Assembly (NCBI GenBank): GCA_900078375.1
Contig: FLQS01000043.1
Span: 1 to 47,142 of the forward strand
Source: an uncultured Mycobacterium sp.
GTDB lineage: Bacteria > Actinomycetota > Actinomycetes > Mycobacteriales > Mycobacteriaceae
Direction: 5' to 3'
DNA length: 47,142 bases
Within the stretch, counting starts at the first letter, position 1, and each line of letters starts with the position of its first letter. The notes under the pieces are model-generated. The model was not told where the DNA came from and searched no databases. It was given only the letters and a program-made list of their open reading frames with translations. A program made the position numbers and the translations under genes. This document shows, one piece after another, positions 34,968-43,608 of this stretch.

Positions 34968-36383
34968 ATGACGTTAAAAATGAGTACTTCAGGCGGTTCG
35001 GACACGACCGCTCGTAGTCTCGTCGATGTCGATCGCGGGGAGATCAGTCGGGAAATCTTCACCGATGCTTCGATTTTCAACCGTGAGTTGGAGTATTTGT
35101 TTCCGCGGAGCTGGTTGTTTGTGGGTCATGCCACGCAGGTGTCTGCGCCGGGTCAGTTCTTCTCGTCGAGGATGGGCTCGGATCCGGTGTTGTTGACCCG
35201 TGACGCTCAGGGTGGTGTGAATGTCTTGCTCAATTCGTGCCGACATCGGGGTATGGCGGTGTGTCGCTACGACGAGGGTCGCGCGCTCCAGTTCACCTGT
35301 CCCTATCATGGCTGGTCGTACTCGATGGACGGTTCGCTGGTGTCCACCCCGGGGGATTTGCACGGTGTGCCGCAGCAGGGCATGGCCTACGGCAACGGCC
35401 TTGACAAAGCGGCCTGGGGACTTGTCAGGGCTGCCAAGGTGCACAACTTCAAGGGCTTGATCTTCGCGTGCTGGGATCCCGCCGCCCCGGATTTCGACGA
35501 GTATGTCGGCGACTTTCACTATTGGCTGGATAACCTGGCTGATGCTTTCGATGGTACGGAAGGTGGTACCGAGGTGTTCCGTGGGGTGCAGAAGTGGCGC
35601 ATCAAATCGAATTGGAAATTCGTCTCAGAGAATTTCTTGGGCGATACCTATCACGGGGCGACGACCCATGCCTCGGTTGAACAGGTGGGCATCGGGCCGG
35701 GTGGCAGAAATTCACGGCGTCACGGTGAACGACAGGATCAGGGTGGTTTTTCGAAGGGCCGTGTGAAGACGTCGTTTCGGATGGGCCATGGCGCGTCGGA
35801 CAATCTGGCGTATGAGATTCCCTATCCTGAGTTCGCCGAAGAACCGGCCTTGAGTGAGTACTTCTCCCAGGCGTGGGCGGTCCGCAAGGAGCGACTGCAG
35901 GCGCAGGGCAGACTGCTCGGCGGACGTGGCCCGGCGACGATGTTCCCCAATATGTCGTTTTCGGCCGGTTTTCCGCGGACGATTCTGGTCTCACATCCGA
36001 TCAGCCCGACCGAAACCGAGGTGTGGCGGTGGTATCTCGTCGACAAGGGTGCACCCGATGATGTGCGTGACTGGTTGCGCCGCTATTACATGCGCTACTC
36101 GGGTCCTGGAGGGATGACGGAGCAAGACGATATGGAGAACTGGAATTACGCGACGCAGGCTAGCCAGGGCGTGATAGCCCGGCGGTATCCGTACAACTAT
36201 CAGCAGGGTCTCGATATGGAAACTCCCAGTGCGCTCGACCAGGCTGTGCATTCTCACCAGCCCATCGCCGGTGAGGTGAATGCTCGCGCCTTTTACCGGC
36301 GATGGGCCGAGTTCGTGGACAACCTCTCGTGGCCTCAACTCACCGAACTTGCCAAATCCGACGAGAGAGCCGCACGGTCGTGA
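34968..36383 (+). CDS. Rieske ring-hydroxylating oxygenase, alpha subunit (alpha-4)
   Basis: 471-aa large subunit. The Rieske centre is C91-x-H93-x17-C111-x2-H114 (CRHRG .. CPYHGW). The mononuclear-iron motif is ENFLGDTYHGATTH, and the acidic ligand is probably in TEQDDMENW. A charged, Gly/Arg/Gln-rich segment (about residues 244-266, around GGRNSRRHGERQDQGG) follows the iron site and has no counterpart in alpha-1 or alpha-3. Start ATG 34968 follows AAGGGAAAGG. The stop overlaps the beta gene start (GTGA). It belongs to a different subgroup from alpha-1 and alpha-3, closer in sequence to alpha-5 (shared KGLIFACWD block). Confidence 0.92.
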   Translation: MTLKMSTSGGSDTTARSLVDVDRGEISREIFTDASIFNRELEYLFPRSWLFVGHATQVSAPGQFFSSRMGSDPVLLTRDAQGGVNVLLNSCRHRGMAVCRYDEGRALQFTCPYHGWSYSMDGSLVSTPGDLHGVPQQGMAYGNGLDKAAWGLVRAAKVHNFKGLIFACWDPAAPDFDEYVGDFHYWLDNLADAFDGTEGGTEVFRGVQKWRIKSNWKFVSENFLGDTYHGATTHASVEQVGIGPGGRNSRRHGERQDQGGFSKGRVKTSFRMGHGASDNLAYEIPYPEFAEEPALSEYFSQAWAVRKERLQAQGRLLGGRGPATMFPNMSFSAGFPRTILVSHPISPTETEVWRWYLVDKGAPDDVRDWLRRYYMRYSGPGGMTEQDDMENWNYATQASQGVIARRYPYNYQQGLDMETPSALDQAVHSHQPIAGEVNARAFYRRWAEFVDNLSWPQLTELAKSDERAARS

Positions 36384-36937
36384 GTGCAACGGGCGGTGAA
36401 ATTTCCACGAGGCAGGATGCGGTAGAGAAGTTGCTGCTTCAGGCCGATATTGCCGACTTTCTTTATCGGGAAGCCGACCTGCTCGACGAACGACGTTACT
36501 CCGAATGGCTCGGTCTGCTCACCGAGGACTACGAGTATTCCGTTCCCCTGCGGACGAACGTGGCGTACGACGACCTCGCGCAGCTGGAACAGACTCAGCA
36601 AGGTAGCGACATCTGCTGGTTCGACGAGGGGAAGGAGACGGTCACTTCGCGGGTGGAGCAGTTGATGACGGGACTGCACTGGGCGGAAGAACCAGTATCG
36701 CGAGTGTCACACCTAGTCACCAACGTGCGTATCGAGGCGGTAGAAGACGCGGAAGTCGAGGTGAGCTGCCGCTTCCTGGTGTACCGGAATCGGGTCACCG
36801 ATGAAACGGATTTTCTGGTCGGCCGCCGCAGGGACCGATTGCGGCGCAGTGTGGCTGGCGATTGGCAACTGTGTCGTCGCCGGCTACTCCTGGACCAGGC
36901 GGTGCTGCTTGCCAAGAACCTCTCGATCATCCTGTGA
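36380..36937 (+). CDS. Ring-hydroxylating oxygenase beta subunit (beta-4)
   Basis: 185-aa small subunit with FLYREADLLDERRYSEWLGLLTEDYEY, the central HLVTNVRIEAVEDAE strand and the terminal LLLDQAVLLAKNLSIIL typical of this family. GTG 36380 overlaps the alpha-4 stop by 4 nt; the open frame upstream to 36302 lies in alpha-4. It is the structural partner of alpha-4. A stem-loop or operator-like dyad lies 19 nt after the stop. Confidence 0.9.
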   Translation: MSATGGEISTRQDAVEKLLLQADIADFLYREADLLDERRYSEWLGLLTEDYEYSVPLRTNVAYDDLAQLEQTQQGSDICWFDEGKETVTSRVEQLMTGLHWAEEPVSRVSHLVTNVRIEAVEDAEVEVSCRFLVYRNRVTDETDFLVGRRRDRLRRSVAGDWQLCRRRLLLDQAVLLAKNLSIIL

Positions 36938-36956
36938 AAATGCCTCCCAATCTTTG

Positions 36957-36989
36957 ACCCTTGACCATCAGGGGTTAAGAATATAGCGT
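36957..36989 (+). promoter_or_regulatory. Predicted promoter overlapping an inverted repeat, upstream of cupin gene
   Basis: TTGACC (36961-36966), 17-nt spacer and TAGCGT (36984-36989) fit a sigma-A promoter with a TAnnnT -10. The -35 box lies inside an 8-bp dyad, ACCCTTGA-CCA-TCAGGGGT (36957-36975, one G-T pair), which extends imperfectly outward. The dyad could be an operator, or a terminator for the alpha-4/beta-4 operon. Confidence 0.45.
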
Positions 36990-37037
36990 TCCCTAAATAT
37001 CCTTTCGCGCCGGACGACCAAGAAGGGGGCCTCTGGA

Positions 37038-37481
37038 ATGTCTACGTTCCTCGAACCACAGCGATGTGCCGACGATGTGACCGCCCTGAAAGTGATGACA
37101 GAGGAAATGCGCCCGCTTCTGATCGGCGACGGCTACCAGATGTTCGAGGTGCGCGCACCTGAATCATCTGGACCGCCTCCGCACCAGCATCCCTGGGATG
37201 AAAGCTATGTCGTGCTGGAGGGCGAACTGTGGGTAAGCCGCGGCGGCGAAGAAGCGACCCTGCAGGTGGGTGATGCGATTCGAGTGCCGGCCGGCGTCGT
37301 GCACTCCTATCGCGTTCGCTCTGACGGCGCCCGATGGCTCACGACCTCGTCTACCCCGGGCGGCGCGCTGGATTTCTTCTCCGATGTGGATGCCGCGTCC
37401 AACGGCCCCGGCGACGTGAGAGCCCTCATCGAGGCCGCGAAGCGAAACAGGGTCGAATTCGCCGATCCGGCATTGCAATAG
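37038..37481 (+). CDS. Cupin-domain protein
   Basis: 147-aa single-cupin protein. Motif 1 is PPPHQHPWDESYVVLEGEL (H-x-H-x4-E-x6-G) and motif 2 is VPAGVVHSYRV, together giving a three-His/one-Glu metal site in a beta-barrel. Such proteins include small dioxygenases, isomerases and ligand sensors of aromatic pathways. The exact function cannot be read from the sequence. Start ATG 37038 follows AGAAGGGGG and a good promoter candidate, so it probably begins a new transcript with the dehydrogenase gene downstream. Confidence 0.85.
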   Translation: MSTFLEPQRCADDVTALKVMTEEMRPLLIGDGYQMFEVRAPESSGPPPHQHPWDESYVVLEGELWVSRGGEEATLQVGDAIRVPAGVVHSYRVRSDGARWLTTSSTPGGALDFFSDVDAASNGPGDVRALIEAAKRNRVEFADPALQ

Positions 37482-37575
37482 CCGTCATTTTGATTTCTCA
37501 GCACGCACACGGCGCCGTGGTATGCCAAAAGTGTTGACAGCCGGCGCAGAAGGTGGCGTTGGGCCGGCTGCTGTC

Positions 37576-38454
37576 ATGAGGCGGGTCGGCGTGATCGGCT
37601 TGGGCGCCATGGGTTCCGCGCTGGCAGAGTCGCTTCTCGCGACGGACCATTCGGTGGTTTGTTTCGACATTCGGCCCGACGTGTTACGCCCAGTTGTCGA
37701 GCTAGGCGCCGAGGCTGCTGCGGACGCGCGTGAGTTGGCCGGCGCATGTGATGTCGTTTTGACGTTCCTCCCGGGGCCGAGTCAGGTACTGGAGGTGGCG
37801 CTCGGGTCGGAGCGAGGTGTCCTGGCCGGCCTTGCCGACGGGGCCGCCCTGCTGGATATGTCGACCTGTAATCCCGAGGTTGCAGCGATCATCGGTCAGG
37901 CCTACGACGCGGCTGGGAGGCGTTTTGTCGATTGCCCCGTCAGCCGAAAGGCGCCGAACATGACCGTTCTGGTCGGAGGGCCAAGCGGGGTGCTCGGCCC
38001 TGATGCCGATGTCCTCGCCGCCGTCTCGCGCACCTTGGTGTACTGCGGCCATCGAGGTGCGGGATATGCCACCAAGCTTCTCAACCAGCACGTCAAGTAC
38101 AGCTGGTATCTCGCTTCGGCGGAAGCCCTCTTAATCGCTGAGGCGATGGGATTGAATGCCGGCGAGGTAGCCGACGCGATCGCGGAGTGCAGCGGGGGGG
38201 ACTCGGGTCTCACTACGGCGGCGGCGTACTTCCGCCACGACACCGAGTCAGTTAGGAACCGCGCCCCCGCTAGCACCATTACGAAAGACTCCGCGCTGGC
38301 GGAAAGTATGGCGACGAACGCCGGTATCCGCAGCAGGACGCTTGAGCCCGTCGTGGACTTCTTCCAAAGTGTTGCGGCCTCGGAGTTTCGCGACCGTGCC
38401 TACCCCGAAAGCACAGAACTTCTTCAGCGAATCCGGTCGATGCCTCCGAAGTGA
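37576..38454 (+). CDS. 3-hydroxyisobutyrate-dehydrogenase-family NAD(P) oxidoreductase
   Basis: About 292 aa. The Rossmann motif is VIGLGAMGSALAESL. The substrate-binding signature is FVDCPVSRKAPNMTVLVGG, matching D-x-P-V-S-G-x3-A. The catalytic Lys is in GAGYATKLLNQ. Family members oxidise beta-hydroxyacids. The frame opens at ATG 37522, but the fold starts right after ATG 37576, which is preferred; neither has a strong ribosome site. It follows the cupin gene by 94 nt. Confidence 0.85.
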   Translation: MRRVGVIGLGAMGSALAESLLATDHSVVCFDIRPDVLRPVVELGAEAAADARELAGACDVVLTFLPGPSQVLEVALGSERGVLAGLADGAALLDMSTCNPEVAAIIGQAYDAAGRRFVDCPVSRKAPNMTVLVGGPSGVLGPDADVLAAVSRTLVYCGHRGAGYATKLLNQHVKYSWYLASAEALLIAEAMGLNAGEVADAIAECSGGDSGLTTAAAYFRHDTESVRNRAPASTITKDSALAESMATNAGIRSRTLEPVVDFFQSVAASEFRDRAYPESTELLQRIRSMPPK

Positions 38455-38465
38455 ACCCCTACGTC

Positions 38466-38511
38466 TTGAGTGCGACCCCCGTCACGCTGTATAGCTAACT
38501 GAATTGTTAAC
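38466..38511 (+). promoter_or_regulatory. Predicted marR promoter with overlapping operator-like dyad
   Basis: TTGAGT (38466-38471) and TATAGC (38490-38495) are spaced by 18 nt. Immediately downstream is TAAC-TGAATT-GTTA (38496-38509), followed by a GTTAAC palindrome (38506-38511). A dyad just after the -10 box is the usual place for MarR autorepression. It also argues that the TTG at 38504 is not the start of the downstream gene. Confidence 0.4.
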
Positions 38512-38620
38512 GGGTCGAATATCGGTGAGCAGAAAGAAAGACCACCAGCCATTTGCCGGTATGATCGGCACCCGGGTGGAGATGTCTGCCGAACCGCTGA
38601 TCAACGTTGCAAGGGACTTC

Positions 38621-39139
38621 ATGAGTACCGAGAAGTTGACGATGGCCGAACAGGTCGCGGCCAAGACCCGCGAAGCCGGACCCGATCACGACCCCTCTTC
38701 GTTGGCGCTCCCGCTTGCGCTCTACCGTGCTGTGACCGCCTTCGGTCGGGTCGCCGTCGATGAGTTGACGCCGGTAGACCTCTCGATGAGCCAGTTCAAC
38801 GTTCTGACCGTCCTGAAGCGCGCCGACGGGCCGATGACGATGGGCGCACTGGCCGATTCTATTTCTGTACGCCAAGCCAGCCTGACGAGCGTGGTGGACA
38901 CGCTGACCAAGGCAGGTTTTGTCACACGCAAGGTGAATCCCCGCGATCGGCGCTCGGTTGTGGTCGCGATATCGAAGAAGGGCGATCAGTTCATGACCGA
39001 GTTTCTGCCCGGTCATTACGACTTTCTGCAGAGACTCTTTGCCGGTATCAACCCGCGACACAGGCAGCAGCTGCTTGCACGACTGAACGAACTAATAGAT
39101 TGTTTGGAGAACTACCCGAGTGGCCAGCGCACCTCCTGA
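38621..39139 (+). CDS. MarR-family transcriptional regulator
   Basis: 172-aa winged-helix regulator: LSMSQFNVLTVLKRADGPMTM, recognition helix region ISVRQASLTSVVDTLTKAGFV, and wing RKVNPRDRRSVVVAISKKG. The frame is open from TTG 38504, but that lies in the predicted promoter/operator. ATG 38621 with AAGGGA upstream is preferred; ATG 38582 is another possibility. It likely senses an aromatic acid or CoA ester and may control its own gene and neighbouring oxygenase operons. Confidence 0.85.
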   Translation: MSTEKLTMAEQVAAKTREAGPDHDPSSLALPLALYRAVTAFGRVAVDELTPVDLSMSQFNVLTVLKRADGPMTMGALADSISVRQASLTSVVDTLTKAGFVTRKVNPRDRRSVVVAISKKGDQFMTEFLPGHYDFLQRLFAGINPRHRQQLLARLNELIDCLENYPSGQRTS

Positions 39140-39614
39140 TCGGTCCCCGGGTATAGGACGGTCGACGCCGCTACGGTGCTGACGTCCACTCACCGGTCCT
39201 CGCTTGGCATCCACGGCTCCAACTGAGGGGTCTATCGGGTGCACTCAGGTAGTGAGTACTCCCGAGAAGAACGTTCGCTCGTCGGCTAGGTTGCGTCCGA
39301 CCTTGGTGAAACGTGGCAGTCCGCGTGGCGTTCAGGGTTTGTCGCGAGGTGCGAATGACATTGCGGCACAGAAAGAATTATTGATACGACGCTGCACGAC
39401 CGCAGCGAAGAACTGTGTCGATGTGATGGTCGACAGTTTGCGTCGCCAGCCGCACCGCTGCGCCCGCTTGACGTGGGCATCGTCTCCCCTTCGAGAGTCC
39501 ATTTACACAGGAGCCTAAATTTCTACCTTGCAGATATTCGTGAAGTATGATAAAAACTGGGTACTGCACTGGCTGAGGGGATGTCGAAGGTTGCATAAAG
39601 ACGCTTCAATTTGT
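39140..39614 (+). other. Intergenic region upstream of the hydrolase/alpha-5 operon
   Basis: No convincing gene. An open frame at 39204-39518 has no family match that I can see and no good ribosome site. AT-rich sequence at 39500-39560 includes TTGCAG (39528) and a near-consensus -10, TATGAT (39546-39551), suggesting transcription starts around 39558 and favouring the downstream hydrolase start at 39615. The two boxes are too close together to be one standard promoter. Confidence 0.4.
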
Positions 39615-40490
39615 GTGAGCTTGCTTGGAGCGGAAACACGCTTCGTGGATGTAGCCGGTATACGTACCAGGACGATTCAGGCAGGGGAAGGTCCGGACCT
39701 CATTCTCCTGCACGGGGGAGGCGGTCACGCCGAAGCCTTCGCCCGCAATGTGACGGCGCTGTCGCGTCATTTCCGAGTGCATGCGCTGGACCTGTTGGGT
39801 CACGGTCTCACCAGTGGTTGTGAGGTCGCCCCGAACCGTAAGGACTATGTCAGTCACCTACTCGGATACATGGACCAGGAAGGCATCGACCGAGCCCACC
39901 TGGTCGGCGAGTCGTTAGGAGGTTGGATCGCGGCGTGGACTGCGTTGGAACATCCCGACCGTGTCGACCGGTTGATCTACGTGTGCGGCGCGCGGTTGAC
40001 GCTAGAGGTCGGCGCCGATGCCGAGGCTCGCACCGCTGCCGGGCGCGCAGAGCTTGCCCGGGTCACCCGGCAATTCCTGGCTGACCCGAGTCCGGCGAAT
40101 GTGCGGGAGAGGATGGCGTGGCTTTTCCACCACCCTGACCGCGACCTGACCGATGAACTGGTGGCGCTGCGGTGGGCGCTTTACCAGAGCGAAGAATCGC
40201 GGTCGGCACTGACGAACGCGACGGCGCCGCCCTCAGCGGCGACTGCTGAGGACAATCTCACGGCTGAGCGATTGACCAGCTTGACCAGGCCCACGCTCGT
40301 GCTGTGGACGAGTCACAATCCCTCGGCGACGGTGGAATTCGGACGGCGGGCAGCCGAGCTAATTCCCGGCGCTGAATTCGCATTGATGGAGGATTGTGGC
40401 CACTGGCCGCAGTGGGAACGGCCGGAAGAGTTCAACCAAATCCTCACCAACTATCTTCAAGGTGATCGCGAGTCCCGAGGGCAACGTTGA
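39615..40490 (+). CDS. Alpha/beta hydrolase, C-C bond hydrolase-like (MhpC/BphD type)
   Basis: About 291 aa. The oxyanion motif is LILLHGGGGHAEAF, the nucleophile elbow is VGESLGGW (Ser) and the catalytic His is in DCGHWPQWERP, typical of meta-cleavage-product hydrolases. The usual acid position (G-x-x-D) reads TSHNPSATVE, with Asn and no Asp, so the acid may come from elsewhere. The frame is open from TTG 39528; GTG 39615 gives the normal N-terminus SLLGAETRFVDVAGIRTR. It shares a TGATG junction with alpha-5, so they are coupled. It would cut the ring-fission product of an extradiol dioxygenase. Confidence 0.85.
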   Translation: MSLLGAETRFVDVAGIRTRTIQAGEGPDLILLHGGGGHAEAFARNVTALSRHFRVHALDLLGHGLTSGCEVAPNRKDYVSHLLGYMDQEGIDRAHLVGESLGGWIAAWTALEHPDRVDRLIYVCGARLTLEVGADAEARTAAGRAELARVTRQFLADPSPANVRERMAWLFHHPDRDLTDELVALRWALYQSEESRSALTNATAPPSAATAEDNLTAERLTSLTRPTLVLWTSHNPSATVEFGRRAAELIPGAEFALMEDCGHWPQWERPEEFNQILTNYLQGDRESRGQR

Positions 40491-41806
40491 TGGAGACAAT
40501 CGGTTCCAAAACCGGCCCGGCGCTGCCGATAGACTCCTCGGCCTTCTACGACGAGGCGGTGTACCAGCGGGAACTCGACTCCATCTTCAAGCGGTCGTGG
40601 CTATTCGTCGGCCACGAGTCCATGATCCCCAAGCCCGGTGACTTCCGCACAACCTATATGGCCGACGACGCCGTGATCGTATGCCGGGACAAGGAATCTC
40701 GTGTTCGTGTGCTGCTGAACAAATGTCGGCACCGGGGCAATAAAGTCTGTCAGTTCGACATGGGCAACGCGAACATCTTTCACTGCAGCTATCACGGCTG
40801 GAGTTACGACACTGCCGGACGGCTGCGCAGTGTTCCGCTAGCCGAGAGCGCCTACGGGCCGCAGTTTGATAAGGCCAGCATGGGCCTCGTCTCCCCCCGG
40901 GTAGCTACCTACAAAGGACTTATCTTTGCTTGCTGGGATCAGTCGGCGCCGCCGCTGGAAGAATATCTGGGGGAGGGCCTGCTGTGGTACCTCGACAACT
41001 TTCTACTCGACTGTGACCCCAACGGCCTGCAGGTCGTTCCCGGCCTGCACCGCTACCTCATGCCCGTCAACTGGAAGTTGTTGGCCGAGAACTTCGGCGG
41101 CGACCAGTATCACTTCGCTGCCACTCACGGATCGGTTTCCGCACTGTCGAAAGCTGGGCAGACTGCCCGCATCAACTTTTCGATAGACGAGGGGCAGCAC
41201 TACAGCGTGGTTCTCGACGGCTGCGCGCCCCATGGGTTGCTGCAACTGGCAGTCGGTAAGAATTTCTATCAGGACGATCTCGCCCAAGCCGAAACGCTGG
41301 GTACCGAAGCAGTCGACTGGCTAACCGAGCGGCAGCGCCTGCAAGACGAGCGGTTGGCGACATCCCCCGTGCAGCCCTACAGCTTTCACGTAGCCAATAT
41401 CTTCCCAAACTTCAGCATGATTGGCATGGGCACGGCTTTTTACGGTCGGGGATTCATCATGTGGCAGCCTCGGGGACCGCGGTTGACCGAGGTTTGGGAG
41501 TGGTGTTTGGTGGAAAGCTCCGCGCCCCGTGCTGTCAAGGAACGTATGGTCTTCGTCTTGAGTCAGCGGCAATCGGCGGCCGGTCTCGTGACGCCCGATG
41601 ATCACGAAAACTTCGAACGATTGTCTGACGCCCTTGACACCGGAGTCGCCCGGGATGTGCCGTTCAACTACTCACTCGGCGAGGACGTCGAACCAATGGA
41701 GTCGCTGGTTGCGGAGTTACCCGGCAATGTCAGGCCGCAGATCAGCGAAGCCTACCAGCGCGAGTTCTATCGGCACTGGCACCGAACTATGACGGAGCCG
41801 GCCTAG
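40490..41806 (+). CDS. Rieske ring-hydroxylating oxygenase, alpha subunit (alpha-5)
   Basis: 438-aa large subunit. The Rieske centre is C79-x-H81-x17-C99-x2-H102 (CRHRG .. CSYHGW). The mononuclear-iron motif is ENFGGDQYHFAATH, and a probable acidic ligand lies in TPDDHENFERL. It resembles alpha-4 in the LLN-CRHRG and KGLIFACWD blocks. ATG 40490 shares a base with the hydrolase stop; TTG 40487 is less likely. The beta gene follows after 2 nt. It belongs to an operon with ring-cleavage and C-C-hydrolase genes, which supports a true dioxygenase role. Confidence 0.92.
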   Translation: METIGSKTGPALPIDSSAFYDEAVYQRELDSIFKRSWLFVGHESMIPKPGDFRTTYMADDAVIVCRDKESRVRVLLNKCRHRGNKVCQFDMGNANIFHCSYHGWSYDTAGRLRSVPLAESAYGPQFDKASMGLVSPRVATYKGLIFACWDQSAPPLEEYLGEGLLWYLDNFLLDCDPNGLQVVPGLHRYLMPVNWKLLAENFGGDQYHFAATHGSVSALSKAGQTARINFSIDEGQHYSVVLDGCAPHGLLQLAVGKNFYQDDLAQAETLGTEAVDWLTERQRLQDERLATSPVQPYSFHVANIFPNFSMIGMGTAFYGRGFIMWQPRGPRLTEVWEWCLVESSAPRAVKERMVFVLSQRQSAAGLVTPDDHENFERLSDALDTGVARDVPFNYSLGEDVEPMESLVAELPGNVRPQISEAYQREFYRHWHRTMTEPA

Positions 41807-41808
41807 CC

Positions 41809-42321
41809 ATGGAGACCAGCCAGTTGGACGTGGAACTGCGGCTGCGAATAAACGAATTCTATGCGCGGGAGACCATGCTTCTCGATGATGGGCGGCTGGA
41901 CGAGTGGCTGGGCTTATTGGCGCCGGATGTCAGATACACGATGCCATTCCCAGAGTCCAGCACGCATCCGGTCGACGATGATGACGGCCTACCGCCGTTT
42001 CTGTTGTTCAACGACGACTACGAATCGCTGAAGCTGAGAATTGCCCGGCTGGCTACTGGGCTCGCTCCCGGGGAAACTCCACGCACGATCACTCAGCGCA
42101 TTGTCAGCGACATCCTGGTCACCGATGTGTCCGATCAAGAGCTCTGCGTCCGATCCAGCGTCATGGTGTTTCTCGTGCGCCATGAACGCCACGAGAGCTT
42201 CTTTATCGGCAAACGACAAGACGTTCTACGCCGAGACAAGCACTCGGGCCTGCTGCTGGCCGCCCGGGTCATCACCCTGGCTCATAGCGTTCTGCCACGA
42301 GCGATTTCGATCTTCTTCTAA
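41809..42321 (+). CDS. Ring-hydroxylating oxygenase beta subunit (beta-5)
   Basis: 170-aa small subunit with RINEFYARETMLLDDGRLDEWLGLLAPDVRYTMP, DDYESLKLRIARL and the terminal VLPRAISIFF. ATG 41809 starts 2 nt after the alpha-5 stop. It is the structural partner of alpha-5. A short acidic insert (HPVDDDDGLPP) sits where beta-4 has a charged loop. Confidence 0.9.
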   Translation: METSQLDVELRLRINEFYARETMLLDDGRLDEWLGLLAPDVRYTMPFPESSTHPVDDDDGLPPFLLFNDDYESLKLRIARLATGLAPGETPRTITQRIVSDILVTDVSDQELCVRSSVMVFLVRHERHESFFIGKRQDVLRRDKHSGLLLAARVITLAHSVLPRAISIFF

Positions 42322-42359
42322 TGCCCAGTCGTCCAATAGCCCTCAGTTAGGTCGCACAC

Positions 42360-43589
42360 ATGACAGATGTCGCTTCACGCGAACTAGGCCTGGGATTTCT
42401 CGGAATCGGTCAGGCAGTCGCCAGAATCTTCCAGCAGTACCCGGACATGTCGACGCTGCCGTATCGGGTTGTGGCGGCTGCGGATACCCGATCACACTCG
42501 CTCGCCCGCTTCGCCACCGAGTTCGCAGGCCGCACCTATACCGACGCAGAGCAACTGTGTGCCGATCCAAGCGTGGACGTCGTCTACATCGCCACCCCTC
42601 CCGAGCTGCATCGGGAGCATGCCCTGATGGCCGCACATTACAGAAAACACATGATCGTCGAAAAGCCGTTGGCCATGTCGATCGACGATTGCACTGCAAT
42701 GGTCGAGGCGGCCCAGGCAGCGGGCGTGCAGCTGATGGCCGGCCACACACACAGCTTCGACGCGCCGGTGCGAGCGATGGCCGAACTGGTACGCAGTGGC
42801 GATCTCGGCGAGTTGCTCATGGTGAACACCTGGAACTTCAATGACTTCAATCGGCGACCGTGGCCGACTTCGGAATTGCGCTCGACCAGCGGGCCAGTTC
42901 TCAACCAGGGGCCTCACCAGGTCGATATCGTGCGGCAGATAGTCGGCGGTGTGGCCAGAACAGTGCGTGCGTCGACAATATGGGACGACGTCCGGAAATG
43001 CGTCGGGGGATACACCTGTCATCTCGGATTCGAATCAGGAGTTTCCGCGACGCTCGTCTATGACGCGCGAGCTTTCTTCGACGTCGCGGAGTTGCACTCG
43101 TGGGTGGCAGAGGACGGCGGCCGCCGCAGTCCCCAAGCCAACCAGCGTGTAGCCAGCAACTTCGCTGCGCTCAGTCAGAACCCTGACCACCTTGAAGTCG
43201 CACTGGAAGCTCAGAAGGAGCAGGGCCGCTACGGTGCTGCGACGACGACCGAAGAGTCACAGGAGCTGTGGGGTTACTCCGCCCCCGGAGAGATCATCCA
43301 CCACCCCTACTTCGGCCTGACCGTGGTTTCCTGCGAACGCGGCGCGATCAGGCAGTCGCCCGACGGGCTGGTGGTGTACGGGCAGAACGGATTACAGGAA
43401 ATACCGGTCGCGCGCACCATGCGGGGCAGGGCCGCAGAGTTGGCTGAACTACATCGGGCGATCACTGAGGACCGCCCTGTTCAGCACGACGGTCGCTGGG
43501 GGCGCGCGACGCTAGAAGTATGTTTCGCCATCCTGCAGTCGGCCTACGAAGATCGCGAAGTCGTTCTCTCCCAACAGGTATCGCTGTGA
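42360..43589 (+). CDS. Gfo/Idh/MocA-family dehydrogenase (dihydrodiol- or LigC-like)
   Basis: 409-aa NAD(P)-dependent oxidoreductase. It has an N-terminal Rossmann fold (LGFLGIGQAVAR), the nucleotide-binding VYIATPPELH and the EKP motif (IVEKPLAMSIDD). The substrate domain has GHTHSFDAPVRAM and NQGPHQVDIVRQIVGG. Two aromatic-pathway enzymes belong to this family: phthalate 4,5-dihydrodiol dehydrogenase and LigC, which oxidises the product of LigAB. With alpha-5/beta-5 upstream and a LigB-type gene 19 nt downstream, either role is possible. Start ATG 42360. Confidence 0.86.
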   Translation: MTDVASRELGLGFLGIGQAVARIFQQYPDMSTLPYRVVAAADTRSHSLARFATEFAGRTYTDAEQLCADPSVDVVYIATPPELHREHALMAAHYRKHMIVEKPLAMSIDDCTAMVEAAQAAGVQLMAGHTHSFDAPVRAMAELVRSGDLGELLMVNTWNFNDFNRRPWPTSELRSTSGPVLNQGPHQVDIVRQIVGGVARTVRASTIWDDVRKCVGGYTCHLGFESGVSATLVYDARAFFDVAELHSWVAEDGGRRSPQANQRVASNFAALSQNPDHLEVALEAQKEQGRYGAATTTEESQELWGYSAPGEIIHHPYFGLTVVSCERGAIRQSPDGLVVYGQNGLQEIPVARTMRGRAAELAELHRAITEDRPVQHDGRWGRATLEVCFAILQSAYEDREVVLSQQVSL

Positions 43590-43608
43590 CTTCAGATGAG
43601 GAGAAATC

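Noticed and set aside
39204..39518. 104-aa open frame in the gap before the hydrolase gene
   Set aside because: No recognisable family, Arg/Ser-rich, no convincing ribosome site; may be chance.
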